64,000 nt of DNA from Styela clava. Taxonomy: Eukaryota > Chordata > Ascidiacea > Stolidobranchia > Styelidae. The stretch is from the NCBI RefSeq assembly GCF_964204865.1, contig NC_135259.1:14394974-14458973 (forward strand). Reading direction: 5' to 3'. This document shows positions 36,101-51,100 of this stretch, one piece after another. Below the pieces are notes generated by a model. It was not told where the DNA came from. It did no database searches and worked only from the letters and a program-made list of their open reading frames with translations. Numbering within the stretch: the stretch's first letter is position 1; every line of letters begins with the position of its first letter. The translations under genes and the position numbers were made by a program.

Positions 36101-39100
36101 TAGTTGGCAGTTTATCACATATTTTATGTTATTTTAGAATAGTATTCTTTCATTTTAGTAATCCTAATAGTTATCTCGAATCAAACGTGAGTAACGATGA
36201 GCACAACTACATTATACCGACGAGACACGTCAATTGCTCCCTCGGTCTTGGATTGAATATTTTACGCAACAGAAATCTCGTTATCCGTTTTTTTTAATCG
36301 CGAAAAATGTTGCGCGGAAATTTCCGTTTCCAATTTTGAACCACCTCCCTCTTAAGAATCCTGGCTGCGCTACTGCTCATAAATAATGTAATTTTTCAAT
36401 TCCGGCCCTTTACCATATTTCGAGGCTATATTGTTGTCAGATGTTATCAAAGCTGTTATTGCTTCTTTGAACAGTTACAAAATTTTGAGTCAGTATTTTG
36501 AAGAGTAATCGAATAGCTCGCGGAGCCTCTGGGTTTCTCTCGCGGAGCCCTGGGGCTCCGTACGGAGCACTTTGAGAACCTATGCTCTATAATATTGTTG
36601 TTGTTTAGATAGAGAAAAATGATTTTGTCTTCAACTACTTAGCTAGTCACTTTCACTTTTTCAGAATTTTAAAATAAAACGCTCTTACTTTTATAGGCTA
36701 TATATTATTACTGGAGATGTACCTTAGTTTTGACCTAAATTATTATGTCAATTTTGGGGGGTATTTCGACATCGATTTTGATTACAAATGTTTCAAATAG
36801 ATTAAAACAGTGGAAAAGAATTTCTCCTTGAATACAATTTTTGTTATTTTGGCACATAAATTTTTGCGTTGTATTGTCATTGGTATTACTAATACCGTTT
36901 AGTTTTTAGTATTAATGTTATACATATACATGGCTCTACATTATAAACTCTTAAAAATATACAAAACCAAGAGTGCAAATTGTTCATATCACTAGTGAGT
37001 TTCTACACTTAGTGATGGAGGAATAAAGAGTTTTAGGACAGGCGGAGGAAGAATATATCAAAAAGATGGGACCCACTGGACTAACATGTCATTTTACAAA
37101 ATTAGACTTATTGAATTGCTCAATTTTTAGGCTTCTAAATTATAATTTACCTTTTCAATTTCTCGAGTTTAAAATAGTAATTTTTTCAGGATACTTGTGT
37201 TGTAGCAAAAGATTGCATGCTTATCAATTCACTGGTCGGTGAAAAATCAATTGTGGAAGATGGGTCTTTCATTGCTCATTCACACTTGAAGGTATCTGCA
37301 CTTAATTTTAAATACCGGTACATCGCTATTGAAGCCTTATACCGATAGTGAAATTATATATCAGGATGTGTGACATTATAGTTGAATTAGTTCATGACTT
37401 ATATTATATTGAACAAATTAAGATTTACTTTTACGGTTATACCCTTGGTTTTCCATATTTATTTGTCTTATGTCTGAATAACGATAAAGAATTTCATATT
37501 CCTGGTACTGGTGTGATAAATTGAATAGACTTTCATCAACTGAGGAAAATACCGGCCCTTCCAAATTAATCTCAGTTGTATTTATGATTGTGGCTACATA
37601 TCTGGAGCTCTATTCAGAGTGATTTTTGTAAAATTCTTTTTAAAAATATGGATTTAATAACTTTTTATATTTATTTCTTTTTGCTACAGAGCTCAGTAAA
37701 AATTGGAAGAAATTGTGTCATCATTGGACTTGATGGAGAATCATGTGAACTTGTTGATGAAATACCAGATAATAGCTTTGTTATGGGTGAGATGATGTTA
37801 TATGCTAAGAATTATCATATTGCACGAATTATTTGTTTGTACAAATGCCAGATTAGATTTACTCTTATATAAACAGTTATTACTCTAAAACTCCTGCAAG
37901 TATTTTGTTATTTGAGTATACTGGTTTATTTGTGTGCTGCAAGTCATTAATATTGGGTATAGAGCACAAATTTTTCAACTTTACTGATTTGGTCGTGTCA
38001 AATCGACAAAGTCTTTTCTGAGTAACTGCCCATACGTAGCCTTATTCAGAGTGACAAAAAACTCAAAATTATTAGCTCTGTCATACATTTCACTTGTTAG
38101 TAAACATTCTAATTTCAAGTAGATGGAGAGCTGTAATTACAACATAATTATTCTGCCAATACATAAAATCACAATTGCAATTTATCAGCTTTATTTATTT
38201 ATTGGTAACTAGGGTTCAATATGAAGATTGCTGGTTCTGGAGCACGAAAGATATTCTGCTGTGTTTGGAACTGCAATAAAATCAGTGTAAGGCAACTTTT
38301 GAAACATGTACAGAATTCTTACTAATCTTGTAGAGACCAATCCATGGCTTGCACCACAAACATGTCTTTCACTCTCATTACAGATACAATATCAATCCTA
38401 TCTTTGTTTTGTTTCACCACTTTGCTCTGAACAAGGCTCTATATATGAGGTACTGATGGTTTGGGTTTGCTGGAATGAACATGGAAGATCATCCGTACTA
38501 ACTACATTTGAATGGTAGCTGAAGCTGTTGTAATCCTTGTTCTGAGCCAATATATAGCACATTTCAGAAAATTGAATCAATTTTAATTATTTTCTTAGAT
38601 TTCTGACGATATAAACTCAATAATGAATGAATCCTCTGTCTCAGAAAAGAAAGATAAATTTGTTTTACGTGATGATATTTTGAGAACTTTGATTGGAGAA
38701 GCAACTCCACTACCCCCAAGGTAGGAACTGAAATAGTTATTTTTTGATCACTTTATTGTAATTGAAACATTTCATTCTAATTTCCTCAGTTGAATAATAT
38801 ATTTTATTGTGATCTCATTGCGAAAATACTGTCCAGCCTTGTGTCCTTTTTCATAATTTATTTACAGACTGTAATTGACTGTCTGTACGGTATAGTTGGT
38901 AAAGTTTTCATTAAAAATTTGCAAAGGGTAAATGAGAACACTGATAGATTATTATTTATAACTACACATTGATAAATAAATTTGCTTGTGTCTGTTATAA
39001 ACACATGTAAATGATATATCGCTAATCAAATTTTGAAAAAACTGACATTTAAAAATGCAAACATTTTTTCATTTTGAAAATCATGTATTTCAAAATCAAT

Positions 39101-42100
39101 CAAATTAAATATTCCAACTGAAATTTCAAAATTGTTTTCAAAGTTTTTCTTTTTTTAACTTTCAACATTTTTCTTTTGACATCATTTCAGCTATCTCAAT
39201 CTCCTTCCTCAAGATGAAAGGTAAACTTAGACTTGATTTATTAAATATTGCAATCACTTTTTTGAGTTGGCCAGTTATAGAACATAGACTGGGCCGGAGG
39301 CTCAAAACTTAAAATGAAAAACTAAGAATTAAGAACAGTTTATTTACAACAGCTATAGGCTATAGACTCATATAATAAGAAGAAGCACAACGTAACAATC
39401 GGGATCATTATGACAGTATTATTGTAGGCCGCATAAAACACTTCGGTGGGTCGATCCAGCCCATGGGTCGTAGTTTTCCTACCTCTGCTGTAGATTGTAG
39501 AATATGATGAGAGCTAGTTTTGATATATGAGAAAATTGTAGAGTTATAATGTAAACAAATGGAATAGACTTCAAAACATAGGTTTCTGATACTTTTCCCC
39601 CATTAAGCCTTTTTCCAATGTTCATTATACACTTGTTTTTTGACTCCTCGCGCACATAATTATCCCATCACAGTTCCTGCGAATTACACAGGGTAATCAG
39701 GGGTGCAATGGCAAGCTTGTTCCTAACACTTAGTACAGGCGGTGTGGCTCGACGGGCTAAGCGTTAGGAATACGCTCGCCACCGCACCTCTAATTACTCT
39801 GCGTGGGTTCGCAGGTTTGAATCCCATGCAAGGATGGTTATGTGCGAGAGGATTGCTGGACTCCTCGCCGTCGTTGGGTGGTTCACGTAACCGCTGGTCG
39901 GTTACGGCTTCCTCCACCACCAAGTCCATGCCTCCGAAAACAAACAATATAACTAATCCCATACCAGACTTGGAATGGTAACTGGACGAGAGGCCGTGGT
40001 TCGCTATATGGATAAGCCGTCTTATCGGCTTTCCTCTCCTTCGGGATAAATATGTAAATCCTATCCTATCCAGTATGTCATACTGTCGAGCCCACTGATA
40101 AACAATAAATACATACTAGTAATTAGCACTAAAAACTAAATGAAATTGCTTACAATGCTGAAGCAACATCAACCAATATATTTAGACTGAATCACAAGAC
40201 ATTTTTCACTGCCAAGTTGTTTCCTGTACTTCATGCAAGAGATACCATAGATATCCAAGATACACTTTGTCTTCTGAGAGAATCTGTAAAATGTGAGTCC
40301 TTTCTTTGGAATGATGAGCTAATATTGTATATGTTGCAAATCACATTTTGATTTTTTATAATTAAATATTAATCCTAACCTGGTACTCATTCACATTGCA
40401 ACCTGCTTTCAAAAAAATATAGCCAATACTATTGTTCATACTGATAAATAAAATTTTAAAACTCGTGAAAATATTTTGTAAAAGACTGCAAGAGCATGCT
40501 ATATACCAGGAATGTGGAGTCCGCAACCCTGCTCTGAGTTGCAAAAAATTATAACCCGACTACCGTTTTCACTATGATTCTGGATTAAGTAAATTCTGAC
40601 TCCGATTCAACTCTGGACTCAGTTTTGATCACAAAAATTTTGAAATATGTACCGGTAAGCCTTATTTATTATTTCATCGTCATTGAGCGGCTTCAGTTCC
40701 AACACCACGGAGTTCAAAATTTTCACCCTGCCATCAGAGAGATTGAAAAAATGGCTTTGATACCACAGCTATGCCAGCCAAGCTATGTGGTGCAAATTTA
40801 GAACTGCTAGTTGCAGGCCCACACTTTTAAATCTTGGGAATTAGGAATTCAAATTTTTGCTTCCTGAAGATTGTATCTTTGCTTTTTTCTAGTGAAGCAG
40901 TATCAGAAATGGAAATCGTCTTGGAGGTTTTCAATTTATGATTTGTTGGAGCAAACTGATCACAATGCTGAGTTTACTTATAGAAGAGAGTTGTCAGTGA
41001 AGGTATGTAGCAGCTATGGAAAATAGCTGTCTTGTGTCAAACCGTATGTACTGGCACTTAATGCACCATGATATTCCTGTTGTCTCAAAAATGTCATGTC
41101 CCAGAGTTGCCCCATTTGTCTCCTTTTTAGCACATTCACCCCACTGTTCTGACTTATGATAGATATATAGTGAGGGGCAATTAAAGTAAGCACATGAAGT
41201 AGGATTCATGCAGGGCTGTGAATTTCAGTGAAAACACTATAATCGTTAATTGCTTACAATGCTGACGCAACATCAATAAAACATTTTTAGACTGAATCAC
41301 AAGATATACTGCTAACCAGTTAACTGCAGCGAGACGTTTCACACAATAATCTCTAAATTTAGCTTGTTGTGTCACAATGGTTACAAAGCAATTTCTTGAG
41401 ATCTTATCACGGCATCGCTCAAAATTATTCACAAATCGAGATAGTTTCATGAGTACTCTGCTGCAAGAGCTTTGTAGCATGGTTCGGACGTACGGTATGG
41501 AAGTATTTTAGTTGAACCCGATTCTGTTATTAAATTTCATTTATGTGACAAATTTTCAGTGTTCGATGTGAAATTCCACTTTGAGATATCATAAAAATAA
41601 TAAACGTCAACTGCGCACTTGTTGAATGACATTGAACATACGATTTTGCAATAAAATCCTGGACAATATATTTCAACCGGAAACTGATTCTGAAGTTAAT
41701 CATTGTCAAATTTTCATAATCAGCAATCTTTTACTACTTTTGCGCATGACTCTACTCTAGGTTGAAATTTTCAAATTCTCAACCATAATTGTGTTTCAAT
41801 ATTTCTTTCAGGTATCTTGTGCAAAGTTGAAACAAAATTTAATACACAATAAAGAAACACATATTCATTCACTTTATGTACTTGGAGTCAATTCTGGGAT
41901 GCATCAAATGTTATTGGCAGTCTTAGATGAAGGTAAAGATATTTTTATTGTTTTATGAATACTGATTTTGACTTATAGTAAACAAACAGGACATTTAAAT
42001 TAAAATTAAATTGATAGATTCGGGTGGCCAATGGGAAAATTTGAACATCCCATCATTTAGATGTAGCCTATCACATATCAGTTGTGATTTGATCAGCTAA

Positions 42101-45100
42101 AAATGTAATTGAATCAGCTTAAAATTGATTTTAATCAGCTTAAAAAGTGATTTGATTGGATAAAAATGTGATTTAATTGGCTTATATGTGATTTGATCGA
42201 CTCAAAAAGTGATTCGATCGGCTCAAAATGTGATTTGATCGGGTTAAAAAAGTGATTTGATCGACTCAAAAAGTGATTTGATCGACTCAAAAAGTGATTT
42301 GATTGGCTAAAAATGTGATTTGATCGGCTCAAAAAGTGATCTGATTGGCTAAAGATGTGTTTTGATCGGCTCACAAAGTGATGTGATCGGCAAGTTTTTG
42401 ATTTTTGTAATTTCGATTTTCAACCTCTTTTTTTTAAACAATCATGCTAATAAGGCATTGTATTCACTATTCGGTATTATATTGTTAGAATAAAATGACT
42501 CTATTTCAGCTGCTCTGGAGTGTGTTTCTCTTGAAAAACCACATCTTTGTGCTCGAGTGTTTTCATGCATTGCCGAGGTTCTCGCTTTAATGGCTGGTGA
42601 ACATGCTGGACTACGAAGTGGGCCTGCTGCAAACAAGGATTGGAAGAAAGCTTTACTATTACTGGAAAAAAATCAATTGAAAGGTATTTTACAATAGTGA
42701 TTTAGAATTTATGTGCTTGAGCAGATTTATTGTTTCTAGAGTGCACGATGGATTATATCACACAGAATTTTTTCAGTCAATATTTTTTTCATGGGTTTGC
42801 AAGCACATCACTTTTAAAATTTTGACAAAAATTTATTTTAGATTTTGTTTGCTTTCCTGGTGTCCTTCCATGCTTTAATACCTGTTTTCAGCATTCATGT
42901 ATGGCGTTTACGCTAATTATGATGTCAAAATAATCAACTTATTACAATTGGGTTTAGTGAATCATTTCTTTATGACGTACTACCTAATTTTTCGGTTTCG
43001 GTATAAACCTAGTATGATGTAGTTGCAATTAAAATTTAAATTATATCTATGTAGGTTGAAATATCAGCATTCCCAAATTTATTCCACCGATAATGTTTTA
43101 TTGAAACTGGTGTCATTGTGTGTATGGATGCAAGGTTGAAATCGGCCGTTTAAAATGGATTCAAGATTCTTGCTACACGCTAACACAAATATACATTTGT
43201 GATTTTTGGCTGTTCAAAATCAGGCTTTCTCAGACAAACTTTTTTATTTGTTAGATAACTTTGGTCAGACAAAACCTCAAAGATATATATTTGTGTTAGT
43301 CTAATCACCTAATTTTATTTGTTTCAGATGGCATACTTGCATTGGCAGAGATCAGATCTCACTGGCTACACAATCCAGATTTATTAATACGGGCTGCAAG
43401 ACATTATGAGAGAGCAGAACATATTTTTATCAAGCATGCTTGCACAACGGTAGTTAAGTTTATAAGGTATTGATTATTCATTTATCGGACGTCCTAATGT
43501 AACCACTCTTATTGCTCCTTGATATATAAACCTAAAGATTTTTGGAAGTTATTTGATCAAAAAGGATAATTCTTCCTGTTCTTTACAAAACTTTTGATGT
43601 TACTTCATCGCAGCATCATTTAGATTCAAAATATTTAACTTCTTGGCATTCAAAAGTACTGATAGCTAATTTTAGCATAATCTATCGCAATTTTTGTGGG
43701 ACAGATTTTCAGTTGCTGCAACAATTCCAAAACTCCTTGAGCTGAGATTTATAGCTAAATTTTCACAGCATATCTGAAAACTGACAAACCGCAAGCAAAT
43801 CCATGGAAACAAGAAAATACTCCCATTCATGCTTGAAAATCTGTCTGGGTGATAAAAGTGTCCGAGCGACCACAAAATTTTAAATGTTTCTTGGATGTCA
43901 GCTCATTGCTGATTGGACACTGTTGTGGAAATAAATAATTGTTTGATGCTTGGGAGAATGCGTTCCTCATTTTAAAATGTTTAATTTGTCATCATTTTTT
44001 TTTTCTTTCACCACTATTATCCATTGACGGAATAAAAAGTATTGTATTCTTTTTTAGGACTCTACCAGGGAATGTGCTTAAGAAGGGTTTATGGTTGTCT
44101 TGTGAATGCCCTACAAGAATAGATCTCTCTGGTGGTTGGTCAGATACGCCTCCAATATGTTATGAAAATGGTGGGTCTGTCGTAAACGTTGCTCTATTGC
44201 TTGGTAAGTTGAAGTGAATATTTTTCACTAGATACATTCTTGTTATAGTAATTACACTTGAAAGTAAGTGATTTACATTCTTGGAAGATATGTATGTACT
44301 CACTATGGTTTAATAATAGCAATCACTCTTTCCATAAATCCAATCTGGTATTGTGGTTGTTGTCTGTCTGGGTTGCTTTTTTTTAAACTAATATGCCAAT
44401 CAATTAGAAATTACAGTCCAATATGGTTGATGCCTCTGGAATGATTTTCCTTTTATTTTATTTTTCAATTTCAATTTTCTTCAAGCCATATGGGACTGAA
44501 TATTTTACACAAAATTTTGCTGTTTCATTTTCATTGCTAGCCAACTTTTATATAGCGTTTATTTAAGCTTACTTTCTTGTTTATGTTGTTACAGTTTGAA
44601 CTGTAATTTAAATTTGAAGTACCAGAATTGGGCTATTTGGAATAAAAAGGTTTTCATCAGACCATGGCTTCATTTTCTGCCCTTTTCTACAGTGTCTTTT
44701 GCCATTAAATGTCTTTTTCCTTTACATGTCTTTTACCATTAAATGAAAACCTATTGATTTCTGTTTTTTTTTATTTTTTTTTATTAGAAAATGAACGTCC
44801 AGTTGGTGCACGAGTAAAAGTTATCAAAGAGCCAATGATTTCGATGACAACAGTAATAAAAAAAGATAAAGTGTCTTTCTCTAACCCTTATTATGATATT
44901 GAAAAGTTCCGAGATTACTGCCGACCACAAGCCCAGGGTATGCCAATTTTTTTGGAGACAAGCGTAGACATTTAATGCACTATTCAATGTCACCCTGCAA
45001 TTTATCCCACTTTGATGAACATAGCAAGTGGGTCAGGCAATCCGTCCCTGACAAAGTCTATATTATTTTATATTGATGAAATAGCTCAAGGCTTGCGCTA

Positions 45101-48100
45101 TTATAATACTACAAAGATCATGTCGCTTTGATCATATCAAGTTTGTTTTTATATATACTTATAGTTTGTATAATTCAGACAATAAAAGCCAATTGAACTA
45201 TTGTACAGGTTTTTCTCGAGCCTCTGGAATGCTACATTGGGGTTTCGGTCGACCTAAAACGTCGAAAGTCCACTGATCTAGACCAGGGCTCCCCAAACAG
45301 AGTTTGCGACCCCACACAACGAATTGTAGTGGTCGCAAGAAGAACACCAATTTTACACAAATTACTTATATCTATTAGACTATTATACTATTTTGGACTT
45401 TTGATTTGGAACACGATTTTTAAAACTAGTGCAATACATAAATCTTACGATTTTGAGAGAATACATAGAGAGGGTATCCGCTTTCATCGAACTGTTTAGC
45501 ATTTTAAACAGGAACCGGAGTTGCGGAAAATTTCAAAAAGACAAGAAGGGGTTGGAGCTTATAAGTTTTGAAAGCCTTGATCTGTACTAGTCTTCGACAC
45601 CCTCACATTAGGTGACTTAGCTTCTGTAAAAATATTAGACAGTTTAGAAAAAACTATTCCAAAATGAATATTATTATTCCAGATGCATTATTGAAAGCCT
45701 GTTTTGTATTTGCTGGAATTGTTTCATTGGATTCCAAGTTATCACTGGAAGAACAATTACTGGAAAGGTTGGGAATTTTGAATTCATTCATTTTTGATGA
45801 TTTTCATTTTTCCTATATAGTGACTTCTTAGTGAACCTATAGATGAAAGTTTTAATGTAAATCCTAAGTCATGTCACCCAATGATTATTGCTCAAAAAAT
45901 ATTTTAATCCAAAATCTAGTTGTTTCTCTGTGGAACCAGCATGTCAGCATAGTCAACCATCAGGTCCATGCGTCTGAAATGAATAACTCCTTTAGTATTC
46001 CCATACCTGATATGGAATGGTAATTAGATGAAAGATTATAGTTTACCATATAATTCAGCCATCTTATCGACTTCCGTCTACACCAAAATAAAATACTGTC
46101 CATTGAACAATCAATCCGTCATGGATAGAATTTTTTCTATGTAATCAGATATGGCGGAGGACTAGAAATTCAAACCTGGTCAGACTTACCTCGAGGATCC
46201 GGACTCGGAACAAGTAGTATTCTTGCAGGTATATTGTGCAGAAAGATTATTCAATCAATTTTACAAATATGAAAATTTACTGTCTTGATTTTATCATTGT
46301 TGGTTTCAAATTCGATTGTATAATTTGACACAAAATGGATCTATGGAAAGTTTGTTAAAATCTTGTTGTTGTTAGGAAAAAAAAACTTTTCTGCCCAACT
46401 AATGAACCAATCAATTTTAAATTTCCTTTCGAGTTCTAATTCTAGTTAGCCAAACTCAGAAATTGAATTTGTCAGAGTCAGAATTTCAGATCTCTTATGG
46501 TGATAATTAAAGTAAAATTTTATTTACATTCCATAATTGATCTCAACAGACGAAGAAGGTTTGCATATGCCAAAGCTTTTGCTATCAAAATTCAGCTTTC
46601 ATAAAGCTGGATTCTAATATTTCTTAAAACTGGATTTGGGTGACAATTCAACATTGAATGTTAATCAACCAGGGGATAATAAATTTCCCTCAGACTTCAC
46701 AGCATAAGTAGTTATTATTTCTTACCTGACAGGTGCAATTATCACGGTTTTGCTTTATTCTGGAGGCCATGTTGCTGATTTAGATTGTGTCATGCATGCA
46801 GTATTGATGGTTGAACAATTGATGACAACAGGTGGAGGTTGGCAGGATCAAGTCGGAGGTATTTGTTGTAATATTTTTCGATTTTTTTATGAAACGTTTT
46901 TGCTTTGAACCAGGCTCTGTACAAGCAACTGTTATAATATGAACGACTATTTTTGAGAGGACTGGAAACTTACAATTCGGCTCTGCCTATACAACCGGTT
47001 CTCAGCCATTAGATCATGGCCCACTTCTGGGCTACAGAAACACTGCCAGGGTTTTTGATAAATTAGTCAAACTTTTATCGAAATAAATGATTCTGCTGCT
47101 TTTTGGCTCTGGGTGGTAATTCTCATTTTAATTACTCAAAGTGTCTATCTTTGTAAAAACAATTTCTTGTTTTTCCTGTATTTCTCCCCTTGCATGAGAA
47201 AGTAAATGGGCCAAAGTACAATTTTTTGTGCAACAAAAATGGGCTCTGAAAGAAAAAAGGTTGAAAACCACTGAGCCTCCTATCCAATTCACTACATGAG
47301 GGATGAGATAGTGGGTGAAAAGGTTCAAATCCAAGATGTTTACCCTGTGAAAGGAACATACATAGATATCTCGGTAGTCGACCAAAAACCGCACGTCTTG
47401 GCTGCCTCTCGACAATTCAACAAGCATCAATTTGGGTCAAAACGTTACCTGGATATTATGTGTTAAGAAATTGTTGTAATTTAGTGCTTTTTCGTGCCGT
47501 TGATCATGCTTCTAAAAAACGAGTACCTTAAAGGAAGAAGTGAAGAAAATATTTACCATTGTTTCTTATGGCGAAAAAGTTTTGGTACTGTAACGAATTG
47601 GTAGTCAAACACCTATCCCGAACAAATTATGTTCGATTACTGATATATTGTTGTAGTCAGGGGCAGCGCTCAAAGGATTATGATTGTCTGCAATCTACTG
47701 TAATTTGATCGTAAAATCTCCGAATTGATAAATTGTTTCATTACTTCATCTTTTTAGGAATGGTAGGTGGTATCAAGAGATGTTTCTCAGAGAATGAACT
47801 TCCTCTGAAAATAGGAATGAAACCAATTGGTGAGATAGGTTTTCAGTTTACTTTACCCTATCTCTAAAAGCCTGCGATTTTTTAACAAAGCCTGACAGTT
47901 AGCGGTTCGCAACTTCATTTGACTTCTTCCATTAGGGCTATTCCGATGTTCAGTTGGGGTGATATGGTAGATGAAATTGGTTGTTGCTCCTAAAATAAAG
48001 AACATTTTGAATAATCTAATCTTTTGCATTCGATGATTGATTGCTGTAACATGTAAAAGAAAATAGACCTGATAAACTCATTTTGTCTTGTGTATTTCTT

Positions 48101-51100
48101 ACTTTTCTAAAAAAAAAAAAATTTTTTTAAATTGTTTAAATCTGGCCCAGCTATGTAGTAGGAATTGTGATGCAAGACCCAATGGTATTTAACTATTACT
48201 ACAAAATAGTATCACAGATAGTCCAAAATGAAACAGCTATTCGAATACAATAAAAGTTGGTTTGTTTAATATAGTAAGTTCTTAATTTATGAACATTTTT
48301 TATTTTTCAATTTTTCATTTTAAGCATTTAACATCTGATGATTGGGAATAATATATGGTACTTCATACAACTTCTGACACTATACAAAAATTTGAACATA
48401 TTCAAAATAAAACCTATTTTCGTTTATCTGCACTACAATATACCTTGAGTCCATCAAATTCATAACATATTTCTTGTTTGAAATTAATATTTGAGAATGC
48501 ATTCTGTATCATAGATAATTTGTTACTTTTAAATTCCTGGTCATTAAGACTCAAATAGAAAATTTGTACATATTGTAATTTGCTTGCTATATTTATACCC
48601 AAATTTTTTATTAAGGTTACTAGTTATTGACTACAGCTAATTACTTTATCAGCTGTCGGTAAAGATTTCCTTGGGAAATTTGAAGAAAGACTAAAACTGA
48701 TATATACTGGAAAAACAAGACTTGCTAGAAACATGTTGCAGGTATTGGGTATAATAGTATGAATGGTTGTGGAAATTAGGCCTGTCTGAAATGCATGCCA
48801 TATTGAATTCTTAGCTAGTGTTATGAGAAAGTCACACTTCAACATTTGGAGAGTTATGGTGTATGCATAATTAAGTATTGTAATAGCAATAAGGAATATT
48901 AGAACTTTATCGAGTACAGGGAGATAAATGTGAGAGTAATTTTCAACCTATACAAGCAAAATATTCAACTTCAGCATTCCAGATAAAAATTTAAATTCCT
49001 TGTATAATTTGGCATTTCTACGGCATTTCTACATGACTGTTCTACATTTAACTACATTGTGGTATAGAACGACGCATATACAGAACTTGATTTTTAAAAT
49101 TGATAAATATCAGGATTATATTCTTCATAACAGCGAAATTTTAAGGTCTGACTTATGTATCCCTATTTTGATTAAATTAATAGGAAGTTTTGGTATGATT
49201 GTTGTAAATAAGAAATAATTGATTAATTTTTTTTTTTAATATCTCAAGCAACAAATTGTTATTTCAGGATGTCCTACGGAACTGGTATACTAAAACTCCA
49301 AAAATTATCAAGAATTGTAAAAATCTTGTCAACAATGCTCTTAATTGTGAGGAATCATTTTTAAAAGGTAATAAAAATACTATTCAGAAATTTGTCTTCA
49401 AATTAATATTACAAACTTTCAAAAAAATTTTGATGTTGAAATTTAAGTTTCAAAATGGCTTCTTTACTAGTTTTTAGTTGATTTTTGATTGCAACTTATA
49501 TATTGACACATATTGTTGATTTTGATTTTCTTAGTTATCATCTTTTGTTAACTAAAAACAGTTCTACGCAGAATTTTAAATACGTTAACATAACGAAAGT
49601 CTAGTCATTCACACTTCACTTTAACACCGTTTATGACATAGAAATTTTTCATATAGCATGCACATTTAATCAAATCGATGTGGAAGCTTACTTTTATACA
49701 CATAAATGACCATAACGTGACTTTTTTGTCAACATTGAGGGATTCAATTATTTTGTGTTAGTTTACTTATTAAATGCGAGCCGGGGGAATTTAAAAAAAA
49801 AGAGAAGAATTTAGGAGAAAGTGGGTTGCTATTTAGCCATATACACAACATTATCTAGCAACATTGCACCGTGCAGGTTTGGACACTTAATGTAACTGTT
49901 GGACATGTATCCTTATATAATGATGCTTTTCATTTCTCTCACTGTTCATGGTATGAATACACTCTCCACCTCTGATTACCCTGCACGGGTTCTCAGGTTC
50001 TAATCTTTGGGGATAATTATTTGGTGAGGATTGCTGGATTCACCGTCGCCATAGGTTGGTCACGTAACCACTGGTCAGCTACGGCTTTGGACGGAAATGG
50101 TTTACTATATGATCAAGTCGTCTCCTTATTGGCTTTCCTCACCTCTGGATAAATATGTAAATTCTATTATTTTTTTTATAGGTGACATTGGAGCAGTGGG
50201 TGAATGCATTAATGAATACTGGAAGCAAAAGAAAATAATGGCGCCAGGTTGTGAACCGGCGTCTTGTACAGAGATAATGAAAGTCCTGCAACCTTATTCC
50301 TTAGGACAAACACTCGCTGGAGCAGGGGGTGGAGGTTTTCTGTGTGTTTTATTGAAGGAACCACAGACTAAAGAGTTTATCTATGATCTAGTAAAAAATA
50401 TAAAGGTGAGTGCCGCTTACATTTTGCAAAATTTGTCGAAGTCCACATTTTACTCAACTCGATCGGAACTGAAATATTATAGTAGTGAAAATAGCAAATA
50501 GAAACCATTTCGTATGCATATATTCTTTTATTAGGACTGCAATAAAAGGGAGCAGTGGTAAGAGTCTGGGAGTTTGCATTAAACCCGTGCTTGTTTTTTG
50601 TTTCAAATGTTAGAGGAATGCAACAAATGGTTTACGCACACACAGATGACAACACAAGTTATATTTGGCATTTCAAAAGTTAATATAAAATTTACGAAAA
50701 GTGTGTCATGTTAATGCAGCTTATGTAGTGGCACACATACATTATATGAAATGAGCCAACCTGTTTTATTAGTGGGCACGATACAAAACTACAGCTTTTT
50801 CCAAAATTTTGAATCCCACCACTAGGTAAGATTGAGTGCTGTTGAAAGACTGAATTCTACTTTTCGATTATAAGCTATAATATATCTACACATGACTCTT
50901 GACATGACTGCAAACCAGCTGGTTATGTGAAGATCCGCATGCTCTGATCTCATGAAAGTTGATTAAGTCATGAAAATAACATAAAACTGCTGTCTGGCTC
51001 TATGAAATAATTCTCCATTTGTCAGGATTCATACTAAATTCTTTTCATTTCCAGGGTGCTGAAGATTTGACTGTGTATAATGCTACGGTAGACATGACTG

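Noticed and set aside
39738..39830. Functional tRNA gene
   Set aside because: A- and B-box-like words are present but no cloverleaf or anticodon arm forms, and the sequence continues into a repeated SINE body.
39723..39981. 79-codon frames on both strands
   Set aside because: They lie entirely within the SINE.
40205..40210. Alternative acceptor ag just before the KLFPVLH codons as the start of exon 16
   Set aside because: It gives phase 0, whereas exons 14 and 15 both end in phase 2; only the tatatttag acceptor at 40185 keeps the frame.
42135..42374. Minus-strand repetitive protein, or a CRISPR-like array
   Set aside because: It is a translation artefact of a head-to-tail 21-bp minisatellite with no spacers, inside an animal intron.
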